A stretch of 52,913 nucleotides of DNA, taken from the NCBI GenBank assembly GCA_005888325.1, contig VAWU01000022.1:5998-58910 (forward strand), read 5' to 3'. Shown in pieces: positions 45,229 through 52,913 of the stretch (positions are counted from its first letter, which is position 1; each line of letters starts with the position of its first letter). The position numbers were made by a program, and so were the translations under genes. This DNA comes from Actinomycetota bacterium. Its GTDB lineage: Bacteria > Actinomycetota > Acidimicrobiia > Acidimicrobiales > AC-14. Below the pieces are notes generated by a model. That model searched no databases, was not told the DNA's origin, and saw only the letters and a program-made list of their open reading frames with translations.

Positions 45229-45582
45229 CTACTGCTGGACGAGCATCAGAGGATTGCCCTCGGGATCGGTGATCGCGGCGAGCGTCGGGCCGCCGGGAAC
45301 GTCGAAGGGCTCGCTGAGCACGGTGCCGCCCAGGTCGCTCGCACGGCTGAGCGATGCCCGCAGGTCGCGCACCTGGACGTAGAGCGACACGCCGCTGCGG
45401 TCGCTGCCGCGCAGGTGCCCGCCCGGCCCGGGCTCGGGCCCACCGAGCCCTGGCGCGATCTGCATGATGGGACCATCGCCGATCTCCCAGTTGAACAGTG
45501 CCGCGTAGAACGCGCGTTGCCGATCCGGGTCTCGCGCCTCGATCTCCCAGTGCACCACCGGTCGCGCCCAGTCGTCGTTCAT
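45229..45582 (-). CDS. VOC (glyoxalase/bleomycin-resistance) superfamily protein
   Basis: A 117-aa protein of one VOC module: VHWEIEARDPDRQRAFYAALFNWEI in the first beta-alpha-beta unit and ITDPEGNPLMLVQ at the end, with Glu and His candidates for metal binding (VHWE, DPEGN). Function unknown. ATG 45582 overlaps the stop of the upstream LLM oxidoreductase by 4 bp (ATGA), so the two are co-translated. Confidence 0.85.
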   Translation of the reverse strand: MNDDWARPVVHWEIEARDPDRQRAFYAALFNWEIGDGPIMQIAPGLGGPEPGPGGHLRGSDRSGVSLYVQVRDLRASLSRASDLGGTVLSEPFDVPGGPTLAAITDPEGNPLMLVQQ

Positions 45583-46508
45583 GCGTCCCCTGTCGCCACG
45601 TCTGCGAGCAGCGCCCGGGTGGCGGTGATCTCGTCGGCGTCGGTGAAGAACTCGAGCGCGGCGAAGTCGGTGGCTCCGGCGTCGGCGAACGCGGCGAGGC
45701 CGGCGCGGACCTCGTCGTCGCTGCCGACGATCGACACGTCGGCCGGTCCGCCCGCGCCCGAGGCATCCATCACACCACGGTACGACGGGAGGTCGTTGTA
45801 GCCGGCGAGCACGCTGCCGATCACCGCGCGCACCTCGTCGGGCTTCCTCGTCACGCAGACCGGCACGCTGGCGACGATGCGGGGTGCGGGTCGACCGGCC
45901 GCGGCGGCGGCCGCGTCGAGCGCGGGCTTGATCTGCTGGGCGACGGCCCCGGGCCCGCTCAGCCAGAGGATCGAGCCGGCCGTGCGCTCGCCGGCGAGGC
46001 GCAGCATGCGCGGGCCCATCGCCGCGAGCAGCACGGCTGGTGCCTCGGCGCCCGGGGCCCCGTTGACCGCCTCGACCTCGCCCGACCAGATGTCGCCGGT
46101 GAAGGAGACCCTCCGCTCGACCATCGCCGGGAGCAGGACTGACAGGTACTCGTCCATGTGCTTGGCCGGGGTGGCGAACGGAACCTTCAGGGTGGACTCG
46201 ACGCTCGACTTGTGGGCCAGCCCGATGCCGAGCGCCAAGCGGTTGCCGATCGCCTCCTGCACGGTGAGCGCCTGGCCCGCGAGCATCAGCGGGTGCCGGG
46301 GCCAGGTCGGGATGACCGCGGTGCCGAGCTCGATCGTGCTCGTACGCGTGCCCATCGTCGCGATGACGGTCAGCGCGTCCGGCACGGCCAGCTGCGCGAC
46401 CCAGTACGACGAGAATCCGGCGGCCTCCGCCTCGGCCGCGTGGTCGACCATTTGTGTCAGTGATGCCCCGATGGCCACGAGGCTCGAGCCGTTGATCCCG
46501 ATGCGCAT
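45579..46508 (-). CDS. LLM-class (probably F420-dependent) oxidoreductase
   Basis: A 309-aa luciferase-like monooxygenase-fold protein: RIGINGSSLVAIG, GFSSYWVAQL, LGTAVIPTWPRHPLMLAGQALTVQEA, NRLALGIGLAHK, and the C-terminal GATDFAALEFF. This pattern is that of the F420-dependent LLM proteins of actinobacteria, which act on many small molecules; flavin as cofactor is less likely. ATG 46508 is preferred to the adjacent GTG 46511. It heads an operon with the VOC protein. Confidence 0.85.
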   Translation of the reverse strand: MRIGINGSSLVAIGASLTQMVDHAAEAEAAGFSSYWVAQLAVPDALTVIATMGTRTSTIELGTAVIPTWPRHPLMLAGQALTVQEAIGNRLALGIGLAHKSSVESTLKVPFATPAKHMDEYLSVLLPAMVERRVSFTGDIWSGEVEAVNGAPGAEAPAVLLAAMGPRMLRLAGERTAGSILWLSGPGAVAQQIKPALDAAAAAAGRPAPRIVASVPVCVTRKPDEVRAVIGSVLAGYNDLPSYRGVMDASGAGGPADVSIVGSDDEVRAGLAAFADAGATDFAALEFFTDADEITATRALLADVATGDA

Positions 46509-46555
46509 CACCGCATCATGCCGCGGTCGCGCCGCGCGTGACCTACCGTCGTCCG

Positions 46556-47122
46556 GTGCCAGTCCTGCCGGGACGCGTCGACGCCGGGCGCCTCGCCGAG
46601 CTGGCTCTTGCCGCCCGCTCGTTGCCCCTCTCCTACGAGGAGGTCGGCGCGACGCGAGGGCCCATGCCGGCCGGGTACCGCATCGACCGTTGCTCGATCG
46701 ACCTCGGTCGGGGGCCGGCCGTGTTCGAGCGTGGCGCCGACGGTCTGCGCCGCTGGCAGGCGCACCTCGGTGCCGGCGTTCGGGTGGCGCCCGACGCGGT
46801 CGACCTCGAGGTGGGTGCCACTGTCGCGGTCGCGGTCCGCGTCGCCTTCCTCACGGCGGTGGCCCCCTGCCGCATCGTGTACGTGCTCGACAACGCGGAC
46901 CGCTTCGGGTTCGCGTACGGGACGCTCGCCGGTCATCCCGAGCGAGGCGAGGAGTCGTTCGTCGTGTCCCGAGCCGGCGACCGGGTGACGTTCGACGTCG
47001 TTGCCTTCTCCCGTCCCGCCGGCGCGCTCGCGCGGCTCGGGGCACCGATCGCGCGTGCGGTGCAGACGTCGGTCACCCGGCGCTACCTGGCCGGGCTCAA
47101 GGCGTACGTCGAAGCCGCGTGA
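46556..47122 (+). CDS. DUF1990 family protein
   Basis: A 188-aa protein matching DUF1990 (LSYEEVGATRG and PAGYRIDRCSIDLGRG at the start, FGFAYGTLAGHPERGEESFVV near the end). The family is soluble and of unknown function, though some members are found with stress proteins. GTG 46556 was chosen over GTG 46538 because TACCGT (46544-46549) is 6 nt upstream. The next gene starts within its stop codon (GTGA). Confidence 0.8.
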   Translation: MPVLPGRVDAGRLAELALAARSLPLSYEEVGATRGPMPAGYRIDRCSIDLGRGPAVFERGADGLRRWQAHLGAGVRVAPDAVDLEVGATVAVAVRVAFLTAVAPCRIVYVLDNADRFGFAYGTLAGHPERGEESFVVSRAGDRVTFDVVAFSRPAGALARLGAPIARAVQTSVTRRYLAGLKAYVEAA

Positions 47123-48306
47123 GGGTGCGACGCGTCACCGACGACGAGCGAAGAGCGCGATTGGCCGTGCGGCACCACCTCGCGCCGAGGGCCCACGTTG
47201 CCGACGTCGTCAGGCTCGCGGGCGATCTGGTCGGCTTGCACGGCAGCGACCCGGCCACGGTGTTCCTGTCTGCGGCGGCTCGGCTGAGGAAGCCGGCCGG
47301 AGCCGTCACCGCGCTCGAGCATGCGTTGTACGACGAGCGCACGCTCGTGCGCACGTTGTGCATGCGGCGGACGATGTTCGTGGTGCCGCTCGAGGTCGTG
47401 CCGATCGTGCAGGCGGCGTGCACCGATCCGCTGGTTCCCGGCGAGCGCAAGCGGTTGGTCCGGCTCATCGAGGACCACGGGGTCGCGCGCGATGGAGCGC
47501 GCTGGCTGCGGAAGGTCGAGGCCAAGACGCTCGCCGAGCTCGAGGCTCGCGGCGAGGCAACCGGCTCCGAGCTGTCGAAGGCGGTGCCCGAGCTGCGCGT
47601 GCAGCTCTCGTTCGGCGAGGGCAAGCGGTGGGCCGGCACCGTGGGCATGACGACCCGCGTGCTGTTCCTGCTCTCGACCGAGCAGCGCGTCGCGCGCGGC
47701 CGGCCGAAAGGATCGTGGACGAGCAGTCAGTTCCGGTGGTCACCGATCGAAGCGTGGTTGCCCGGCGGCGTGCCTTCGATGGCGGCGGACGCCGCTCGCG
47801 CGGAGCTCGTCCGGCGCTGGCTGGCGGCATTCGGACCGGCGACGACAGCCGACGTCAAGTGGTGGACGGGCTGGACGGTCGCCCAGACGAAGGCCGCGCT
47901 GGCCTCGGTGCGCGCCGTCGAGGTCGAGCTCGAGGCGGGCGCGGGCTGGGTGCTCCCGGGCGACGACGGGCCGGCTCGCGCACCCGCGCCGTGGGTCTCG
48001 CTGTTGCCCGCGCTCGACCCGACGGCGATGGGGTGGCGGGAGCGCGGCTGGTACCTCGGTGAGCACGGCCGGTCGCTCTTCGACACCAACGGCAATGCCG
48101 GGCCCACGGTCTGGGTCGACGGTCGGGTCGTCGGCGGCTGGACGCAGCGGCGGAGCGGCGAGATCGCGCACCGGTTGCTGGAGGACGTCGGGCGCGACGC
48201 GGTCGCCGCCATCGAGACGGTCGCCGACCAGTTGGAGTCTCGGCTCCGCGACGTGCGCGTCACGCCCCGCTTCCCGACTCCGCTGCAGAGGACACTCTCG
48301 AGTTGA
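47119..48306 (+). CDS. Winged-helix DNA-binding protein (HTH_42 / AlkZ-related)
   Basis: A 395-aa protein of the winged-helix family that includes AlkZ-type DNA glycosylases (RLAGDLVGLHGSDPATVFLSAAARL, WWTGWTVAQTKAALASV, WVSLLPALDPTAMGWRERGWYLG). The QxQ or QxD catalytic pair of AlkZ/YcaQ is not present; the aligned segment reads LHGSD, so glycosylase activity is doubtful. GTG 47119 overlaps the DUF1990 stop by 4 bp. Confidence 0.8.
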   Translation: MRVRRVTDDERRARLAVRHHLAPRAHVADVVRLAGDLVGLHGSDPATVFLSAAARLRKPAGAVTALEHALYDERTLVRTLCMRRTMFVVPLEVVPIVQAACTDPLVPGERKRLVRLIEDHGVARDGARWLRKVEAKTLAELEARGEATGSELSKAVPELRVQLSFGEGKRWAGTVGMTTRVLFLLSTEQRVARGRPKGSWTSSQFRWSPIEAWLPGGVPSMAADAARAELVRRWLAAFGPATTADVKWWTGWTVAQTKAALASVRAVEVELEAGAGWVLPGDDGPARAPAPWVSLLPALDPTAMGWRERGWYLGEHGRSLFDTNGNAGPTVWVDGRVVGGWTQRRSGEIAHRLLEDVGRDAVAAIETVADQLESRLRDVRVTPRFPTPLQRTLSS

Positions 48307-48310
48307 ACCG

Positions 48311-48349
48311 TTGAGGCGGGGACAGGCGAGAGGCCGGCCGTTGCCTCAA
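48311..48349 (+). terminator. Inverted repeat after the winged-helix gene
   Basis: TTGAGGC (48311-48317) and GCCTCAA (48343-48349) with GGCCGGCC in the loop. It begins 4 bp after the stop, so a terminator is the simplest reading. The rest of the gap to 48485 holds further small stems: GCCC/GGGC with a CGAGA loop, GCCT/AGGC around TTTGAATCAA, and GCGCCG/CGGCGC (48417-48431), which may form a structured leader for the next gene. Confidence 0.4.
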
Positions 48350-48485
48350 GGGTATGACGCCGAATGCCGACAAGGACTCAAGAGCCCCGAGAGGGCACGC
48401 CTGGTTTGAATCAAAGGCGCCGAATCGGCGCTCCGGTCGACGATGCTCGACGCGATCCTCTCCCACCTCCGCGGAAGAGGAAGCC

Positions 48486-49517
48486 ATGCGGTCAGACCGG
48501 AAACTCGCGCCACCCGTCGGCGCCCCCGAGCGGTCCCGACGGAAGGTCACCCGGATCGCTTCCCTGGCGGTCGTCGCGGGCGTCGCCGTCCTCTTCCTCC
48601 CCGCGGCAAGCGTCGCGGCGCCGGCGGTCGGCCTCGGGACGGCGGACAGCTTCGCCGTTCTCGCCGGCTCGGGCATCACGAACACGGGACCGACCACGAT
48701 CACCGGTGACATCGGAACGTTTCCCAACCCGGCGGAGACGGGGTTCGTTTCGGTGACGGTGAACGGCACCAACCACGTCGCTGACGCCGTCACCCAGCAG
48801 GCCAAGGACGACCTCGTCACCGCCTACGACGTGGCCGCCGGCAGTGGTCCGCCCATTGCGATCCCCACCGGCGAGCTCGGCGGGTTGACGCTGACGCCGG
48901 GCGTCTACAACGGCGCGACCCTTCAGATCACCGGCACGTTGACGCTCGACACCCTCGGTGACCCTGCGGCGGTGTTCATCTTCCAGTCGGGCGCCACCCT
49001 GATCACCGCGTCGAACAGCTCGGTCGTCGTCCTCGGCGGCGGCACCGCGTGCAACGTCTTCTGGCAGCTCACCAGCTCCGCGACGCTCGGTACGGGCTCC
49101 CACCTGATCGGAAGCGTCCTCGCGTTGACGTCGATCACGGCGACGACGGGCGCGACCGTCGATGGTCGTCTGCTGGCGCGGAACGGCGCGGTCACGATGG
49201 ACACCAACACCATCACCGCCGAGACCTGCGCGGCGGCGACGACGACCACGACTCCTCCTGGATCGACGACGACCGTTGCGGGCGCAGGGGCCGGCCCGGG
49301 GTCCACGGTGACGACGACCGGCTCGGGGCCGACGACCGGCATCGGGACCGGTTCGCCGACGACGACGTCGACGCCCGACACCGTGCCTCCGGGTCTGGCC
49401 CGGACCGGCTTCCAGAGCCGGTTGGCGCTCCTGGGTGGGTTCACGATTGCCTTCGGCGTCCTCCTGGAGTGCGTGTCCCGCGTGCGCCGCCGGCGGTCGA
49501 CCGGCTTCGTCGGCTGA
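48486..49517 (+). CDS. Secreted ice-binding-fold (DUF3494) protein with cell-wall sorting-like signal
   Basis: A 343-aa surface protein. After a basic lead and signal peptide (RIASLAVVAGVAVLFLPAASVAA) comes a DUF3494 domain (about 50-255): LGTADSFAVLAGSGITNTGPT, TGDIGTFP, LTPGVYNG, AAVFIFQSG and VFWQLTSSATLG. A Thr/Gly/Pro-rich linker follows, then LARTG, a hydrophobic helix and RRRR. LARTG fits the LAxTG motif of class E sortase substrates. DUF3494 proteins include ice-binding proteins, but many are general adhesin-like modules. ATG 48486 has GAAGAGGAAG upstream. Confidence 0.85.
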   Translation: MRSDRKLAPPVGAPERSRRKVTRIASLAVVAGVAVLFLPAASVAAPAVGLGTADSFAVLAGSGITNTGPTTITGDIGTFPNPAETGFVSVTVNGTNHVADAVTQQAKDDLVTAYDVAAGSGPPIAIPTGELGGLTLTPGVYNGATLQITGTLTLDTLGDPAAVFIFQSGATLITASNSSVVVLGGGTACNVFWQLTSSATLGTGSHLIGSVLALTSITATTGATVDGRLLARNGAVTMDTNTITAETCAAATTTTTPPGSTTTVAGAGAGPGSTVTTTGSGPTTGIGTGSPTTTSTPDTVPPGLARTGFQSRLALLGGFTIAFGVLLECVSRVRRRRSTGFVG

Positions 49518-49628
49518 CGCCGACGCGGTCTCGCGGCCGCGTTCGATTGAGGCGAGTGGCCCATTGCCGGGCTGAGAGCCTCCGGACACACTAGGCACGT
49601 TCCGTGGCATCCGGTCACGGACAGCGAT

Positions 49629-49652
49629 ACACGCCCCCCCTTGGGGAGGTGT
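49629..49652. other. GC-rich hairpin in the gap between the DUF3494 and zincin genes
   Basis: ACACGCCCCCC pairs with GGGGAGGTGT around CTT. It lies 112 nt past the DUF3494 stop, so it could end that transcript. The remainder of the 238-bp gap has CCGTG/CACGG around 49603 and a GC-rich leader, but no gene or recognised RNA. Confidence 0.35.
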
Positions 49653-49755
49653 TGATCCGCAGACGTGACTGGTCGCTGAACGGCGGGTGCGGGGAGCCAA
49701 GCGAAACCGGCCCGAGGATTGATCGCGGCGCGAGCCGCAGGAGGTCCTGGGCGCC

Positions 49756-50490
49756 GTGACCCGGAAGCACCCGCGCCCCGGCGCGGGGCGGCGCAGCCGC
49801 TCCGCCCGAACCCTCAGCGGCGTCGCCGTCGCGGTGCTGGCCTCCGGCGTCGGGCTGGCCGGCGTCGCCCGGATGCCATCGTCCGGGCGACGGATGGAGA
49901 TCGGTCGTCCGCAGGCGCGGGTGGCGGCCGCGTCCATCGCGACGCCGCCCACGACGATGGTCGAGAGCGCGCCGGCGACGACGACTGCCGGGGTGACCGT
50001 GGCGCCCGTCGGCGCGGGCCCCGACTCACCCGGCACGCGGACGGACGAGCAGGAAATCGGAGCGCAGAGCCTGCGGCTCATCGCGTTCGACCTGAGCCGC
50101 CTACCGGGCTGGACGGTCGTCTTCCTTCCGGGGAGAGCCGGCTATCGGGGCCGGACGCTCCCTGCGTCGAAGCGCATCGAGATCTACGTGCGGCAGGGGG
50201 ACACGGCGCGGACGGTCGCGTACAACCTCGGCCACGAGCTCGGCCACGCGGTCGACGTGACGTACTCGACGCCCGCGCGCCGGAGCTCCTATCGCAGCAT
50301 CCGCGGCATCGAGGCCGACGCACGGTGGTTCGGCTGCGCGGACTGCTCCGACTTCGCCACACCCGCCGGAGACTTCGCCGAGACCTTCGGCTTCATGGTG
50401 ACGGATCCCGGCTTCAACTGGCGATCCGCGCTCGGCCGTCCGCCCACCAACGAGCAGAGAGCAGCCGTCACTGCGCTCTACGGGCTCTGA
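49756..50490 (+). CDS. Secreted zinc metallopeptidase-like protein (HExxH)
   Basis: A 244-aa exported protein with a twin-basic lead, a hydrophobic signal segment, a Thr/Ala/Pro-rich spacer (50-100), and a zincin core: YNLGHELGHAVD gives the HExxH at 160-164 (His160, Glu161, His164), and GDFAETFGF (Glu209) is a good third zinc ligand. A CADC pair (Cys194, Cys197) lies between. The length resembles minigluzincin-like domains. Target unknown; cell-wall or extracellular protein cleavage is plausible. GTG 49756 follows AGGAGGTCCTGGG. Confidence 0.72.
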   Translation: MTRKHPRPGAGRRSRSARTLSGVAVAVLASGVGLAGVARMPSSGRRMEIGRPQARVAAASIATPPTTMVESAPATTTAGVTVAPVGAGPDSPGTRTDEQEIGAQSLRLIAFDLSRLPGWTVVFLPGRAGYRGRTLPASKRIEIYVRQGDTARTVAYNLGHELGHAVDVTYSTPARRSSYRSIRGIEADARWFGCADCSDFATPAGDFAETFGFMVTDPGFNWRSALGRPPTNEQRAAVTALYGL

Positions 50491-50570
50491 GGTCCACGCC
50501 TGAGGACCGACGGCGTGGACGCGGGGCGCGAACAGCGAGACGATGGTGCTCCGCCCCCGGGGAGACCTCC

Positions 50571-52049
50571 ATGCGCCAGTTGACCGGTATCGACGCCAGC
50601 TTCCTCTACATGGAGACGCCCTCGACGTTCGGCCACGTGTCGAGCCTGATCCTGTTCGACCCGAAGGACACGCCGGGCGCGGGCTACGAGTCCACGAGAG
50701 CGATCTTCGAGCATCGCCTCCATGTGCTCGACCCGATGCGTCGCCGTCTCGTGCAGGTGCCGTTCAATCTCGACCACGCGTACTGGATCGAGGACCCGGA
50801 CCTCGACCTCGACTTCCACATCAGGCAGACCGCCGTACCGCCGCCGGGGAACGACCAGCAGCTCGGCGAGCTCGTGAGCCGTCTCATCGCCCGTCCGCTC
50901 GACCGCACTCGTCCGCTCTGGGAGCTGTACATCATCTACGGCATCGAGGGCGGGCTCATCGGGCAGCTCACGAAGGTCCATCACGCCGCCATCGACGGCG
51001 TGGGCGGCGCGCAGCTCTTGATGCACATCCTCGACGTCGACCCCGCGGCGCGGCCGGGTGAGCCGGAGCCCCTACCGCAGCCCGAGCGGGTCCCGAGCGA
51101 TCTCGAGATGCTGAGGCGCGGGGTGTCCTCCCTGGTGACCCGTCCGTACGCGCAGGGGCGACTGGTCATTCGCATGATGCGGTCGGCCCCCCAGCTGACC
51201 AGGGGCATCGATATCGGCTCGGTGGTCGCCTCCGTGGCCAAAGCCCTTCCCGAACCGGTCGCCCGACTCTTCGGTCGGGGCGCGCGCCACGCCGAGGACG
51301 ACGCTCCCGACCTCTCCCGCGGCGGGATCAGCGCGCCGCCGACGCCCTTCAACGCCAAGATCTCCCCGCACCGGCGCTTCGCCTTCTGCAGCGTGTCACT
51401 CGATGACGTCAAGGCGGTCAAGTCGGCGCTGGGCGTGACCGTGAACGACGTCGTCATCGGGATGTGCTCGGCCGCCCTCCGGCGGTACCTCCTCGAGAAG
51501 GACGCCCTCCCCGTTGCGTCGCTGCGAGCGATGATCCCTGTGTCGGTACGGACCGAGGACAAGAACGGCGACTACGGCAACCGGGTCTCCGGGATGCTCG
51601 CCAGCCTCTGCACCGATGTCGACGATCCAGTGAAGCGTCTCCACGAGATCAACAAGGCGACGCTCTCGGCCAAGGAGACCATGGGGGCCCTGCCGGCGGA
51701 CTTGCTCACCGACGCCGTCGAGTTCGCGCCGCCGGCGATCACCGCGCGTGCTGCCCGCGTGGTGGCCCGCACCCAGCTGGCCAACCGGCTGAACCCGCCG
51801 TTCAACCTGGTCATCTCGAACGTGCCCGGTCCTCAGGTGCCGCTGTACTCGGGTGGAGCCGAGATGCTGCACTTCTATCCGGTGTCCGCGGTGGCCGACA
51901 CGCAGGGGCTGAACATCACGGTCCAGTCGTACAACGGCAAGCTCGACTTCGGGCTCGTGGCCTGTCGCGAGCTGGTCCCTGACCTTTGGGACCTGTGCCG
52001 CATGCTGCCCGACGCGCTCGACGAGCTGAAGGTCGCCGCGGGCGTCTGA
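50571..52049 (+). CDS. Wax ester synthase / diacylglycerol acyltransferase (WS/DGAT)
   Basis: Makes triacylglycerol or wax esters as storage lipid. The 492-aa protein has the active-site HHxxxDG in VHHAAIDGVGG (His137-His138, Asp142-Gly143), the PLW motif (115-117), VNDVVIGMC and NLVISNVPGP near the C-terminus, the typical set for actinobacterial WS/DGAT enzymes. Substrate preference cannot be read. ATG 50571 has a GGGGAG at 8 nt; the family N-terminus MRQLTGIDASFLYMET fits exactly. Confidence 0.94.
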   Translation: MRQLTGIDASFLYMETPSTFGHVSSLILFDPKDTPGAGYESTRAIFEHRLHVLDPMRRRLVQVPFNLDHAYWIEDPDLDLDFHIRQTAVPPPGNDQQLGELVSRLIARPLDRTRPLWELYIIYGIEGGLIGQLTKVHHAAIDGVGGAQLLMHILDVDPAARPGEPEPLPQPERVPSDLEMLRRGVSSLVTRPYAQGRLVIRMMRSAPQLTRGIDIGSVVASVAKALPEPVARLFGRGARHAEDDAPDLSRGGISAPPTPFNAKISPHRRFAFCSVSLDDVKAVKSALGVTVNDVVIGMCSAALRRYLLEKDALPVASLRAMIPVSVRTEDKNGDYGNRVSGMLASLCTDVDDPVKRLHEINKATLSAKETMGALPADLLTDAVEFAPPAITARAARVVARTQLANRLNPPFNLVISNVPGPQVPLYSGGAEMLHFYPVSAVADTQGLNITVQSYNGKLDFGLVACRELVPDLWDLCRMLPDALDELKVAAGV

Positions 52050-52178
52050 GACAGGTCACTCGGCCCGGCAGAATTCCTTGACGTCGAACATCTGTTCGAG
52101 TACGGTGTCGGCGTCGTTCCTATCGACCGTCGGTGTGCAGCCCGACGGTCCTGCGTGAGGCCCCGAGGCGGAGGAGCG

Positions 52179-52913
52179 ATGAACGTTCTCGTCGAGCTCA
52201 GCGGCGCGATCGACGCGGTCGTCGACACCGATCCGGCCCACCTCGCCGACGCCGAGGCCGTCGTCGCAATCCACCGCCAGCTCCAGCGGCTGGAGGCGGT
52301 GGCCACGAGGGCCAGCTCCGCCTTCGAGGCGGCCGGCACGTGGACGCCCGACGGCGCCCGCTCGGCCGCGGCATGGCTCGCCACCCGCTGTCGCCTGCCG
52401 CTGAGCACCGCGCGTCGTCGCCTCCGATTGGGACGGGCGCTGCGCGACATGGCACGGGCCGAGGCGGCCTGGCTGGCGGGCGACATCGACGCGGCGCGGG
52501 TGGGGGCGCTTTCCGACGCGCGCACGCCGAGGACAACCGAGTGCTTCGAGCGCGACGAGGCGATGCTGGTGGACCAGGCGGCGCGGCTGAGCCACCGACA
52601 CTTCTCCCGGGCGCTGGCCTACTGGTCACAACAAGCCGACCCCGACGGCGTGGAGGACCGTGCTCGTGCACTGCTCGACGCCCGTCGCCTGCACCAGTCC
52701 CAGACCTTCGCCGGCACCTGGGTGCTCGACGGGGTCTTCGACCCCGTCGGCGGGGCCGTGCTCGACGGCGCGCTCAAGCGCATCGAAGCGGATCTGTTCC
52801 AAGCCGACTGGGCCGAGGCCCGGGCCCGGGCGGGCGAGGGGGTGTGTGCGGCGGACCTGGCCCGCACCCCCGCCCAGCGCCGGGCCGACGCGATGGTGGA
52901 GATGGCACGGCGG
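52179..52913 (+). CDS. DUF222 / HNH-endonuclease-type protein (5' part)
   Basis: The gene starts at ATG 52179 with a clear GGAGGAG and runs off the window after 245 codons. The visible part is the all-helical DUF222 region (VAIHRQLQRLEAVATRASSAFEA, GARSAAAWLATRCRLPLSTARRRLRLGRAL, AWLAGDIDAARVGALSDA), which in full-length proteins is followed by an HNH nuclease domain. These genes are very abundant in actinobacteria and often repetitive; they may be linked to mobile elements. Confidence 0.85.
   Translation, partial: MNVLVELSGAIDAVVDTDPAHLADAEAVVAIHRQLQRLEAVATRASSAFEAAGTWTPDGARSAAAWLATRCRLPLSTARRRLRLGRALRDMARAEAAWLAGDIDAARVGALSDARTPRTTECFERDEAMLVDQAARLSHRHFSRALAYWSQQADPDGVEDRARALLDARRLHQSQTFAGTWVLDGVFDPVGGAVLDGALKRIEADLFQADWAEARARAGEGVCAADLARTPAQRRADAMVEMARR

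Noticed and set aside
48360-48431. Second c-di-GMP-I riboswitch before the DUF3494 gene
   Set aside because: A GNRA-like loop and ACGC are present, but the GACGCAAAG core and matching P1 stem are not.
49660-49740. Possible ydaO (c-di-AMP) or cobalamin riboswitch before the zincin gene
   Set aside because: A few short pieces (AACGGCGGG, GGGGAGCCAA, GGAGGTCCTGG) resemble known cores, but the other conserved blocks are missing and the order is wrong.

Overview
The window is GC-rich, gene-dense actinobacterial chromosome. The gene content points to an actinobacterium, and my best guess is the class Acidimicrobiia; this is inference because no rRNA is present. Supporting evidence: the actinobacterial Mec-CysO-CysM cysteine operon running into murI, a metallo-beta-lactamase phosphodiesterase, rph and rdgB in the order seen in Mycobacterium; an F420-type luciferase-like oxidoreductase; a wax ester synthase/DGAT; a DUF222 protein; and frequent GTG starts. 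At least 15 starts lie 6-8 nt downstream of a TAnnnT -10 element, so leaderless transcription looks common and was used to choose several starts.

Layout. 1-7036: secretion, translation termination and division (secA, prfB, ftsE, ftsX, a LytM/M23 hydrolase). 7068-16138: small metabolic units: thiol dioxygenase and D-cysteine desulfhydrase, an M20 peptidase, pncB-pncA, a PH-domain membrane protein, a secreted protein, a 51-aa CCGNHGQPGC protein, an MFS transporter, and an Fe(II)/2-oxoglutarate oxygenase followed by a formaldehyde-activating enzyme homologue. 16153-25981: two paralogous ~810-aa polytopic membrane proteins flanking a DUF1214 protein and a sulfotransferase, then a FtsX-type ABC permease. 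26157-33962: a 21-aa peptide gene, tmRNA and smpB, the mec-cysO-cysM-murI-PDE-rph-rdgB run, an AbiEi/DUF559 gene bracketed by palindromic repeats, and a D-threonine aldolase-like enzyme. 34055-44854: cell-surface genes: a type IV pilin with a predicted c-di-GMP-I riboswitch, a secreted beta-propeller, an epimerase/membrane/NodB fusion with a dead deacetylase domain, a DegT aminotransferase, its intact NodB paralogue, a GT2 glycosyltransferase and a DMT transporter. 44922-52913: small oxidoreductases, a winged-helix protein, an ice-binding-fold (DUF3494) surface protein, a secreted zincin, WS/DGAT, and the start of a DUF222 protein.

How the genes work together. FtsEX plus the LytM hydrolase form a septal peptidoglycan-hydrolysis module. 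SmpB with tmRNA is the trans-translation system. Mec, CysO and CysM make cysteine through a protein-bound thiocarboxylate. PncA and PncB recycle nicotinamide. The surface block suggests glycan assembly beside a c-di-GMP-controlled pilin. The best candidates for something undescribed are the oxygenase-Fae pair (possible demethylation with formaldehyde capture), the GFSHG-repeat peptide, the CCGNHGQPGC protein with a His/Asp-rich frame after its stop, and the epimerase fused to a pseudo-deacetylase. No CRISPR array, tRNA, rRNA, transposase or prophage was seen.
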